Below are positions 1 to 7,417 of a stretch of DNA of 64,000 nt, in pieces. The stretch comes from JAUZRW01 sp964549915. GTDB taxonomy: Bacteria > Chloroflexota > Anaerolineae > Aggregatilineales > Phototrophicaceae. Below the pieces are notes generated by a model that was not told the origin of the DNA, did no database searches, and worked only from the letters and a program-made list of their open reading frames with translations. Within the stretch, counting starts at the first letter, position 1, and every line of letters starts with the position of its first letter. The stretch lies in the NCBI GenBank assembly GCA_964549915.1, contig CAZJWX010000013.1, positions 1 to 64,000 on the forward strand. Direction: 5' to 3'. A program made the translations under genes and the position numbers.

Positions 1-143
1 CTCTCCACTACACATTACCAACTTTCTTTCATTTTTGAAGCGATTGCCCTGGGACTTGCACCCCATTCCGTGCGAAAACGGGCGTCTCCGTTGTATACTG
101 CCTACAAATAGCCAGCCGCATCCTCTCCTACAAAGGACGCCGT

Positions 144-2399
144 ATGAACGCAATAATACCGGACTTAATTGCCCAGATGACCCTCCAGGAAAAGGCCGCC
201 TTATGCACAGGGGCCACGCCCTGGCGCACCACCCCAATTGAACGCCTCGGCCTGGAGTCCATCGTGGTCGCAGATGGGCCACATGGTCTACGCCGCTCTG
301 TCGATCTGGACTCGCTCATCACTGAGAGCCTCCCAGCGACCTGCTTTCCCGTTGCGGCGGCACTGTCGGCCTCCTGGGATGTCGATCTGCTCTATGAAAT
401 GGGAGAGGCGCTGGCGGATGAAGCCATTGCCCTTGGCGTGGACATCATCCTTGGCCCTGGCATGAACATCAAGCGATCCCCGCTATGTGGGCGGAACTTC
501 GAATACTTCTCGGAAGACCCGCTGCATTCCGGCGAGATGGCCGCCGCCCTGGTTCGCGGCATCCAGAGCAAAGGAGTCGGCACATCCGTCAAGCATTACG
601 CCGTCAACAATCAGGAAACGCGCCGCTTCACAATCGATGCCGTGGTCGATGATCGCACATTGCACGAGATTTACCTCGCCGGGTTCGAAATTGTGGTGAA
701 GGAAGCACACCCCTGGACGATGATGTGTGCCTACAACAGCGTCAATGGCGACTTCTGCGCACAAAATGACTATCTGTTGACGGACGTCTTGCGCGACCAA
801 TGGGGTTACGAAGGCTTCGTGATGTCCGACTGGGGCGCGGTGCACGATCTGGTCGCGTCCGTGAGGGCCGGGCTGGAATTGGAAATGCCAGGCCCGTCAC
901 CGCATCGTACACAAGCCGTCATTGATGCGGTGCAATCTGGCGAATTGCAGGAAGCGACGCTGGATCGAGCAGTAGAACGTCTGCTGCGCATCATCCAAAC
1001 AGCGAGGAAGACTCCCAAGGGGAACGGCAACATCAATGTGGATGCCCATCACGCGCTGGCGCGGCGCATTGCGTCTGAATGCATGGTGCTGCTCAAGAAC
1101 GAGGATCAGACATTACCGTTGCAAGGCAAAGAGAAGTTGGCCGTCATCGGTCGCGCTGCGAAGATACCCGTCTATCAGGGTGGAGGCAGCTCGCACATCA
1201 ACTCGACGCGCGTGGATGCGCCCCTCTCGTTCCTGGAAGAGCGTGCAGAAAGCACCTATGCGGTCGGCGATGATTCGCTCGAAGTCGACGGTACAGCCAT
1301 TGATGAAGCCGTAGCGGCGGCAAAAGCGGCGGATATTGCACTATTGTTCATCGCCCTGCCTGCAAGCGTCGAATCTGAGGGATACGACCGCCAGAGTCTG
1401 CATCTGACACCGCAACAAACCACGCTGATCAAAGCCGTCGCCAGCACCAATACGCGCACCGTCGTCATCCTCAACAATGGGTCTGCAATAGACATGCACG
1501 ATTGGATCGATCAGGTTGATGCTGTGATTGAGGCATGGCTGCCGGGGCAAGCGGGCGCTGGTGCAGTTGCAGACATCCTCTACGGGGATGTAAACCCGTC
1601 CGGCAAGCTCGGGGAGACATTCCCCCTCAAACTCAGTGATACTCCTGCGTTTCTGAGCTTCCCCGGCGAAAACAACGAAGTTCGCTACGGTGAAGGCATC
1701 TATGTCGGCTACCGGGGCTACGACGTGCTTGAACGCGGCGTTCTCTTCCCCTTCGGCTATGGCCTGAGCTATACGCAGTTCGCGTACAGCAATCTGCGCA
1801 TCTCTAGCAGGGAGTTCACGCTTGGCGAAATGCTCGAGGTAACTGTGGATGTCACCAATACGGGAGGAGTTGCGGGCAAGGAAATCGTTCAGGTCTACGT
1901 ACGTGATTTGGAAGCGACATTGCAGCGCCCACCAAAAGAACTGAAGGCTTTCACAAAGGTCGCGCTGCAACCGGGAGAAACCAGAACGGTGACGCTGACA
2001 CTCAACGAACGCGCTTTCAGCTATTACAACCCGGCATATAAGCAGTGGCTGGCGGAACGCGGTACGTTCGAGATTCTCGTAGGAGGTTCATCGGCGGATC
2101 TACCCCTGTCGCAAACTGTCGAATTGACCCGGGGCACAGAACTCCCCTTGATCCTCAACGCTCAGAGCACCCTGGGCGAGTGGCTGGATGACCCGCGTGG
2201 CGAAGCACTCATTCGACCGATGCTGGAAGAGGCATTCGGTGAGGCCGACAATGACGCGCTCGGTGCCGACATGGAAAACTTCTTCCGAGACCTACCGTTG
2301 ACCGTGATGCTCGGTTTTCAGGCGAAATCCCTGGACGCAACACCCCAACAAATCGTCGATGATCTGGTACGTCGCGTGCATCAATCCGAGCAGGGCTAG
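144..2399 (+). CDS. Glycoside hydrolase family 3 beta-glucosidase
   Basis: Predicted exo-acting beta-glucosidase or related GH3 glycosidase that releases terminal sugars from oligosaccharides. The 751 residues follow the usual three-part GH3 layout. The N-terminal TIM-barrel domain holds the KH motif (K150-H151) and the SDW motif whose Asp229 is the expected catalytic nucleophile. An alpha/beta sandwich domain follows to about residue 540. A fibronectin III-like domain (about 555-650) starts at the VDVTNTG stretch. The last ~100 residues are an extra tail rich in acidic and hydrophobic residues. There is no signal peptide, so a cytoplasmic enzyme acting on imported oligosaccharides is likely. 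The ATG at 144 has an AAAGGA ribosome site at 132-137. The gene stands alone and converges on the TlpA-like gene. The exact sugar specificity cannot be read from the sequence. Confidence 0.93.
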   Translation: MNAIIPDLIAQMTLQEKAALCTGATPWRTTPIERLGLESIVVADGPHGLRRSVDLDSLITESLPATCFPVAAALSASWDVDLLYEMGEALADEAIALGVDIILGPGMNIKRSPLCGRNFEYFSEDPLHSGEMAAALVRGIQSKGVGTSVKHYAVNNQETRRFTIDAVVDDRTLHEIYLAGFEIVVKEAHPWTMMCAYNSVNGDFCAQNDYLLTDVLRDQWGYEGFVMSDWGAVHDLVASVRAGLELEMPGPSPHRTQAVIDAVQSGELQEATLDRAVERLLRIIQTARKTPKGNGNINVDAHHALARRIASECMVLLKNEDQTLPLQGKEKLAVIGRAAKIPVYQGGGSSHINSTRVDAPLSFLEERAESTYAVGDDSLEVDGTAIDEAVAAAKAADIALLFIALPASVESEGYDRQSLHLTPQQTTLIKAVASTNTRTVVILNNGSAIDMHDWIDQVDAVIEAWLPGQAGAGAVADILYGDVNPSGKLGETFPLKLSDTPAFLSFPGENNEVRYGEGIYVGYRGYDVLERGVLFPFGYGLSYTQFAYSNLRISSREFTLGEMLEVTVDVTNTGGVAGKEIVQVYVRDLEATLQRPPKELKAFTKVALQPGETRTVTLTLNERAFSYYNPAYKQWLAERGTFEILVGGSSADLPLSQTVELTRGTELPLILNAQSTLGEWLDDPRGEALIRPMLEEAFGEADNDALGADMENFFRDLPLTVMLGFQAKSLDATPQQIVDDLVRRVHQSEQG

Positions 2400-2416
2400 C
2401 GCAATCACACGCTTGG

Positions 2417-2439
2417 GGAGGGTGAAGTCGTCACCCTCC
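2417..2439. terminator. Hairpin between convergent genes, probable bidirectional terminator
   Basis: A perfect 9-bp inverted repeat, GGAGGGTGA (2417-2425) and TCACCCTCC (2431-2439), has a 5-base loop. It lies between the stops of the GH3 gene (2399) and the TlpA-like gene (2448). No run of T follows on either strand, so it is not a textbook intrinsic terminator, but its position fits a transcript 3' end for both genes. Confidence 0.5.
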
Positions 2440-2447
2440 TACCTGCT

Positions 2448-3011
2448 TCAAGAATCGGCGACAGCAACGCCTGTCATTCCCTGTGCGATGTAATCTTCGA
2501 GTTGCTGCGGGGAAACTGCGCCGCTATGAGTGGCATACGCTTCCCCTTGCGGATTCAAGAAGATGCTCGTCGGAAAGCTACGGATGGCGAATTGCTCTTG
2601 TAAGCGTGCATCCATATCCAGCACTATCGGGAAACCAAGGCCGTAAGCGCTGGCAAATTGCTGGATCTGAAGTGGAGTCTCGCGGTTGTTGATCGCCAGG
2701 ACGATGAAGCCATCATCGGCATGTTGCTCGTATGCATCTTGAATAGTCGGCATCTCAGCACGACATGGCGGACACCATGTAGCCCAGAAGTTGAGCATGA
2801 CGACCTGTCCCTCATAATCGCTCAACCGAATCGTCTCCCCTTCCAGCGTCGTCGCTTCAAAATCCAGTGCATTCGACTGTCCGCTGCCGAAGAAGGCCCA
2901 GACCAGAACACCGACCACTACCAGGGCAATGACCGCTAGTCCGACCTGTTGCTGAAGCGCTGCTTGTTGTTTGCGTTTCTGGCGTCTGTGCCGTTGGCTG
3001 GCTTTGCTCAT
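2448..3011 (-). CDS. Membrane-anchored TlpA/ResA-like thiol-disulfide oxidoreductase
   Basis: Predicted extracytoplasmic thioredoxin-fold protein that reduces or exchanges disulfides in exported proteins. A basic N-terminus (residues 1-18) precedes one membrane segment (about 23-42), giving a signal-anchor topology. A redoxin domain follows with the active-site motif WCPPC (Cys80 and Cys83). A cis-Pro stretch (FPTS) typical of the family lies near the C-terminus. The length of 187 residues is normal for ResA/TlpA proteins. The nearest possible ribosome site is a GGAG about 11 bases upstream of the ATG. It lies 120 bases downstream of the last archaellum-cluster gene on the same strand. That gene product has four cysteines in its outer domain, so a role in its folding is possible but is only inferred from position. 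Confidence 0.88.
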   Translation of the reverse strand: MSKASQRHRRQKRKQQAALQQQVGLAVIALVVVGVLVWAFFGSGQSNALDFEATTLEGETIRLSDYEGQVVMLNFWATWCPPCRAEMPTIQDAYEQHADDGFIVLAINNRETPLQIQQFASAYGLGFPIVLDMDARLQEQFAIRSFPTSIFLNPQGEAYATHSGAVSPQQLEDYIAQGMTGVAVADS

Positions 3012-3131
3012 TTCAGATCACTCTCCAAACATAAATAGCTCATGAAATCTGGATTGTGTTGGCGAAGCCTGTCTTACGGGCAAAAACCCTGCCGATCATC
3101 ACAAAGCATCATGCCAGATGACAGGAAGCGC

Positions 3132-4199
3132 TTATGGCTGTTCAGAAACGCAATTAGGTGCCTCAGTTGGGCACAGCCAGAGATCATCACCGACTCCTTC
3201 ACCGATCCAGCCTTCGATGCCATTGACGTGAACCCGCCAGTAACGCACTGTCTGCCCTTCCCATTGTCCGCAGACCGGGCCAGCCAGCAGGCGCAGCACA
3301 TAGCCATCATACGCCAGGGCACGCACTTCGATCTCATACTCACCCGTTCGTGGGAGCGAGAGAATATTCAGGGCGCTCTCCCCGGCGAAATCTACGACAA
3401 CCACATCCCCCAACTCATAGGGGCTTTCCGGCAGTCCACTGCAATCCCGTACGCTGCTTTCTTCCGTCGCTTCCGGGGTGGCACCCACGCCAACAGGTTC
3501 AGGAGTGACATCGACTGTCGGCGTGACTTCCGCGATGAGCGTCGGCTGCGGGGGGTCAAATGGTGTGGGAATCGGACGCTCCGGCAGAACATCCAGGGCA
3601 GTACCCCCGGCATAGGGAGAAATGTGGACTTGAATTTCGAGCGTCAGCATTGCCTCCGTGTCGTCCTGCTGCTGGATGTCGAGATTCTGCAATAGAATCG
3701 TAGGCAGTGCAGCTTCCCGCAGGCGAATGACAAAATTCATCAGGCGTGGAACACTGCCCGTCAGTTGGGCACGCAAGATATTGGTGGCATAGGCTCCTCC
3801 GGCGATGGGAGCCATCTCCTGTGTGCGCAGACTGAAGATCCGCACGCCGCTACCATCCGCGTAGGTATACAGGTTCTGGATCACATCAGCGATCTGATCC
3901 TCCGTGAAGTAGGTGTCGGCAGCGAGTACAACATTGTCCTCCGCCGACAACAGTTGCTCTTGCAGGACGGAGACTTCGCTCAGTTCACCGCTTGCGGCCA
4001 GCGCATCGAGCGTTTCCTGCGCTTCCTGTACTTCGGACGCCAGTTCCTGGTAACGCAGCCAGTATGGTAGCAGGTTCGCAGCGGCGAAGAGCATATTACC
4101 GACCAGGAGCAGCAGAATGAGCAGCGTAGGCAGCAGCCTCGGCAGGGTTTCGCGCAGTTGTTCGAGCAGTTCATTGCCTTCGGAGAAATCATCCATCAT
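3132..4199 (-). CDS. PilO-like protein with C-terminal bacterial SH3 domain
   Basis: Predicted bitopic membrane protein, probably the partner of the PilN-like protein encoded just upstream. A short cytoplasmic N-terminus leads to one membrane segment (about 21-44). A coiled-coil stretch (50-90) and a PilO-like ferredoxin-fold region (about 90-195) follow. A Thr/Pro-rich linker (about 205-245) leads to an SH3-type domain (about 262-340) with the typical ALNILSLP, cysteine-containing GP and GWIGEG elements. Four cysteines (253, 310, 343, 350) lie in or around this outer domain. PilN and PilO normally form the alignment complex of type IV pili; SH3b domains often bind cell wall. I infer an envelope anchor or stator for the archaellum. 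The start overlaps the pilN-like gene by 11 bases, implying translational coupling. Confidence 0.72.
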   Translation of the reverse strand: MMDDFSEGNELLEQLRETLPRLLPTLLILLLLVGNMLFAAANLLPYWLRYQELASEVQEAQETLDALAASGELSEVSVLQEQLLSAEDNVVLAADTYFTEDQIADVIQNLYTYADGSGVRIFSLRTQEMAPIAGGAYATNILRAQLTGSVPRLMNFVIRLREAALPTILLQNLDIQQQDDTEAMLTLEIQVHISPYAGGTALDVLPERPIPTPFDPPQPTLIAEVTPTVDVTPEPVGVGATPEATEESSVRDCSGLPESPYELGDVVVVDFAGESALNILSLPRTGEYEIEVRALAYDGYVLRLLAGPVCGQWEGQTVRYWRVHVNGIEGWIGEGVGDDLWLCPTEAPNCVSEQP

Positions 4200-4779
4200 T
4201 GTCGCCCCCTAATTCGACTAGCAGTTGGAAGGCATAACGATCAGGTCGTGCATCCTCTTCGCCGTCTTCGCGCAAGATCGACTGCACCTGAACGCCGTCG
4301 AAAGTAGCTGCCTGACGCAACGTATTCACATAGCTGAGGATCGAATCTTCGTTTTCAGCAAACCCTTCGACGATCAAACCCCGTTCTTGCTGCGCGATGT
4401 GGGTAAGCTGCATCGCGGATTGGTCGTATTGCAGCAGCAAATCCATGACCACATACCAATCGAGGCTTTGCCCCGCGAGTTCTTCTATTTTCCCTTCCAG
4501 GGTCACCACATCGTTGCGGAGTGCCAGGAGTTCAGTGCGCAGGTCTTCCGCAGCGGCATCCGGCGTCGGGGTCAAGTTCAGCGCTTCAGCGAGCTGCGCC
4601 TGCTCCGTCTCGAGTTGGGCGACATCTTCCTGCAAAGTCGCGGACATCAGCCACAATGGTAGGAATAACATCGCCATGCTGAGCGCCACCAGCCAGACGA
4701 CCAATCGGCCACTATCCCCTTTCTTGGCTTTCTCTTTGGGCGGAGTTCCCGCTTCTCCTTCGAAGTTATCGATCATCAC
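4189..4779 (-). CDS. PilN-like membrane protein of the archaellum cluster
   Basis: A 196-residue protein with a charged cytoplasmic N-terminus, one membrane segment (about 25-46) and a coiled coil (about 47-105). Its outer domain resembles PilN: the stretch from about residue 130 to 170, including GLIVEGFAEN and a following NTLRQA helix, matches the conserved core of fimbrial assembly proteins. PilN is an inner-membrane part of the type IV pilus alignment complex, where it pairs with PilO. Here it is the penultimate gene of the archaellum cluster and overlaps the pilO-like gene. The usual companions PilM, PilP and PilQ are absent. A role in holding the archaellum motor in the envelope is an inference from context. 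Confidence 0.7.
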   Translation of the reverse strand: MMIDNFEGEAGTPPKEKAKKGDSGRLVVWLVALSMAMLFLPLWLMSATLQEDVAQLETEQAQLAEALNLTPTPDAAAEDLRTELLALRNDVVTLEGKIEELAGQSLDWYVVMDLLLQYDQSAMQLTHIAQQERGLIVEGFAENEDSILSYVNTLRQAATFDGVQVQSILREDGEEDARPDRYAFQLLVELGGDNDG

Positions 4780-4812
4780 CGCAGTCGCCCCTCAGCATTC
4801 CGTCAAATGAAT

Positions 4813-5442
4813 TCAAAGTACAGTAATCAGCAGCACCGCTGCCGCACCAGCGCAGAGAAACGGCGCATAGGGTATGGTACTGCCCCAACTGCGTTTCTGC
4901 ACGAAGCGCAGCCAGAGCGCCACCGTCGCACCCAGCAGCGCCCCGCTCATCAAGGCATAGAGCACATGGGGAAATCCCAGCACCAGGCCGATTAGCAGCG
5001 CGAGTTTGACATCCCCACCACCCAATTCACCAGGACGCACCAGTGCCGTTGCGTAGAAAATACCAAAAGCAAAAACACCACCCAACAAGATCGTCAGCGG
5101 AGGCTGTTGCAACAACACCAGGTTCGTGCCCAACGCCAGGAACAGCGCCGGAACAATCAACAAATTGAGAATGAGCCGGTATTGAATGTCAATGATCGTC
5201 AGTAACAGGAGAAAGGCCAGGACGACCGAAGCGGGCAGCGCCAGCGAAAGCCCATCTTCGACAGACAACCACCCTGCCCCAACTGCCAGCAAGCTGGCGC
5301 TGATGAAACGCAGGCGAAGGCGGCGTGCGCCTGTGAGACGGGGACGGCGGTCGCCATAGCCAGCCAGGCGTACCAGCCGCTCTCCCAGAATATCCAGCCA
5401 CCAGCCCACAAAGCCACCGAGGAGAATCGTCAAGATCATCAT
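4813..5442 (-). CDS. Prepilin peptidase (A24 family, GxGD aspartic protease)
   Basis: Multi-pass membrane protease predicted to cut class III signal peptides from prearchaellin and other pilin-like proteins of this cluster. The two catalytic aspartates of the family are visible: Asp85 in TIIDIQ and Asp144 in the GGGD motif (residues 141-144). The length of 209 residues and the missing N-terminal cysteine-rich methylase region set it apart from classical PilD and bring it closer to small archaeal FlaK/ArlK-type or bacterial CpaA-type enzymes. About six membrane segments can be drawn. It overlaps the upstream gene by four bases (ATGA). The archaellin in the same operon is its most obvious substrate. 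Confidence 0.9.
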   Translation of the reverse strand: MMILTILLGGFVGWWLDILGERLVRLAGYGDRRPRLTGARRLRLRFISASLLAVGAGWLSVEDGLSLALPASVVLAFLLLLTIIDIQYRLILNLLIVPALFLALGTNLVLLQQPPLTILLGGVFAFGIFYATALVRPGELGGGDVKLALLIGLVLGFPHVLYALMSGALLGATVALWLRFVQKRSWGSTIPYAPFLCAGAAAVLLITVL

Positions 5443-5918
5443 GCGCCCACCTCCAGGCGCTCGGCAATCTCATCGGCAAACTGAGCCAGCAATCTCGCGT
5501 CAAGAGGTTCCGCATCACCGACCAATACCTGATAACGCTCCTGCGCCTCGTCATCCACGAAAACATCGTTCAGGATGGACTGAATATCGCTGGGTGTGTC
5601 GCTATCTTCTTCGGCACTCTGGGGCGATTCCCCTTCTGCTTCTGCATCGTCTTCGTCTTCTTCCTCGTCCGTGTCGGAGTCAGAAGTTTCTTCAACCTCT
5701 GCCAATGGTTCCAGCGCCAGCGCGGTGGGTTTCTCCGCGACAGCAGCCAGGTTCATCAATTCATCTTCCTCCGATGTGCCGACATCTTTCATGATGGAGG
5801 CCAATCCGCGCACCTTGTTGATGGTGAACAGCGCGAAGGCCAGCAGCATCGGCCCGGCAACCGCCAGCAGGCTGATGAGAATGAGCTGGTTTTCCGCGAC
5901 AAATTCTGCAAATGACAT
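5439..5918 (-). CDS. Small single-span membrane protein with acidic tail, archaellum cluster
   Basis: I do not recognise a family. The 159 residues show one membrane segment near the N-terminus (about 11-33) followed by a basic residue pair, so the rest should be cytoplasmic. Residues about 75-105 are almost all Asp, Glu and Ser. A compact C-terminal part (about 110-159) looks helical and contains two predicted amphipathic helices. The gene sits between arlJ (11-base gap) and the prepilin peptidase (4-base overlap), so it is very probably translated with the archaellum genes. It could be a motor accessory or adaptor factor, but nothing in the sequence proves this. Confidence 0.75.
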   Translation of the reverse strand: MSFAEFVAENQLILISLLAVAGPMLLAFALFTINKVRGLASIMKDVGTSEEDELMNLAAVAEKPTALALEPLAEVEETSDSDTDEEEDEDDAEAEGESPQSAEEDSDTPSDIQSILNDVFVDDEAQERYQVLVGDAEPLDARLLAQFADEIAERLEVGA

Positions 5919-5929
5919 CGTTCGCCCCC

Positions 5930-7417
5930 TTACATCGTCAGAATACCGCCGACCATTGGCGGCACGATGATCATGCTCAGGCCGGAGATAAAGATTGTCA
6001 GCGCCAGATAGAGCGCCGCTTTCAATTTGTAGCCCCCATCGCTGAGGATGATGGCTGCCGCGCTTACCAGCGCCAACATAACGACCATCGCGACAGTAAT
6101 CGTAGACAGGAATTGCAAATCGGCAGCGCTGAACTGCGCCATACCCATGTTGATCTGCTGCTGCCCTTCTTGAGCGGCTTCGGTGGCTGGCATCAATTGG
6201 GCGACCATATCAGCGAAATTCTGCACGATGGACAAGACGAAGACCATCAACCCCGCAATCACGGCCTGCATCACGGTTGTCAGGCCGGAGAAGGTACCCG
6301 CAGTCAGGCGGCGCTTGGCACGAAGCTGCGTCGTCTTGGCTACGAAGAGCGAGCAAATGTAGCCAACCCGCTCCGGATCCCCACCGATCTGGATGGCGCT
6401 GTAGAAAATATCCGCCCCCTGGCTGACCAGCTTACTGCCCGACTCCAGGCCGAAGAAATGCCAGCACAGCTTTGGATCTACGCGGGCTTGCAGGCGCTGG
6501 CTCATCCGCAGAATATCCGGCTCCAGGTAAGGGAAAGAACTCAAGTCTAGCCGGGTGAGCGCTTCCTTGAGCGTCGTCCCACTGGAAGTCGCCATACTAC
6601 CGACCGAGCGCAAGAAGGTGCTGAATTCTTCATCCTTCTTGGCGCGTTTCTTATCGCTCATCAAGCCGCTAACCCCGACAGGCAGCAAAAAAGCCGCCAG
6701 CAACATCAGCACCCAGCCCATTTCCACATCCAGCAGCACCAGCACGGAACAGCACATCACAGCCAATGGCATCATGAGACGCATCAGGCGCTGCGTGCGT
6801 TTCTGTTCCTTTGATCCAGTTTTCGCCGCACCAACCATGACTTCCTGCGGAGCAGAACGCCAGATAATCCAGGCCGAGAGCGCACTGATGACCACGCCTG
6901 TTGTAACCAGCACTGACATGATGGTCATATCCATCGAGTAAATCATGGCGGAAATCACCTGGATGATGACGATCAACGCTACTGAAATCACAATCGATGA
7001 GAAAGCGTTCGACCACTGCTTCAACGATTCGAGGTTGCGCTCATAGCGGTTCTCGTAATCTTCGGACATCACCTCCGCTTCTCGCGCGAGGAAATCCGCC
7101 AGCGGTTCGCCAGAGCGCAGCGCGTCTGAAAGGCGTAGCAAGAAGCTGCGCATATTGTCCGACTTGCAGGCTACCCCTGTGCGGCGGCACGCTTCCGGGT
7201 AGTCGAAGCGCAGTTCATTCACCAGCCGATTGATGGCCTTGAAATACAACGCGGATGTCGTGTTCGCAGCGGCTGCCAGTTCAAAAGTCTTACTGCGCGT
7301 GATCCCTGCTGACGCCATCGCGGACATATAAGTCAGTTGATAGAACAGATCGAAGGCGGAAACGTCCTTAAAAGAGGTTTTGCTTCCGCGCTTCCGAGAG
7401 GACCTGGAAGAAGTCAT
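5930..7417 (-). CDS. arlJ: Archaellum membrane platform protein ArlJ (FlaJ/TadC-like)
   Basis: Polytopic membrane protein expected to form the platform on which ArlI and ArlH assemble and from which the filament grows. The 495 residues contain two T2SSF-type helical domains, at about 20-160 and 290-430. Each precedes hydrophobic segments, and a further run of membrane helices closes the C-terminus. This two-domain size fits ArlJ and is much longer than TadB or TadC. The start at 7417 lies inside arlI, giving a 50-base overlap. It is supported by AGGAG 12 bases upstream; the next in-frame ATG would remove part of the first conserved domain. Its identity rests on both the domain layout and its place after arlH-arlI. 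Confidence 0.88.
   Translation of the reverse strand: MTSSRSSRKRGSKTSFKDVSAFDLFYQLTYMSAMASAGITRSKTFELAAAANTTSALYFKAINRLVNELRFDYPEACRRTGVACKSDNMRSFLLRLSDALRSGEPLADFLAREAEVMSEDYENRYERNLESLKQWSNAFSSIVISVALIVIIQVISAMIYSMDMTIMSVLVTTGVVISALSAWIIWRSAPQEVMVGAAKTGSKEQKRTQRLMRLMMPLAVMCCSVLVLLDVEMGWVLMLLAAFLLPVGVSGLMSDKKRAKKDEEFSTFLRSVGSMATSSGTTLKEALTRLDLSSFPYLEPDILRMSQRLQARVDPKLCWHFFGLESGSKLVSQGADIFYSAIQIGGDPERVGYICSLFVAKTTQLRAKRRLTAGTFSGLTTVMQAVIAGLMVFVLSIVQNFADMVAQLMPATEAAQEGQQQINMGMAQFSAADLQFLSTITVAMVVMLALVSAAAIILSDGGYKLKAALYLALTIFISGLSMIIVPPMVGGILTM

Noticed and set aside
94..99. TATACT as a promoter for the GH3 gene
   Set aside because: No -35 box at 16-18 bases and no extended -10 TGN; too weak to list.
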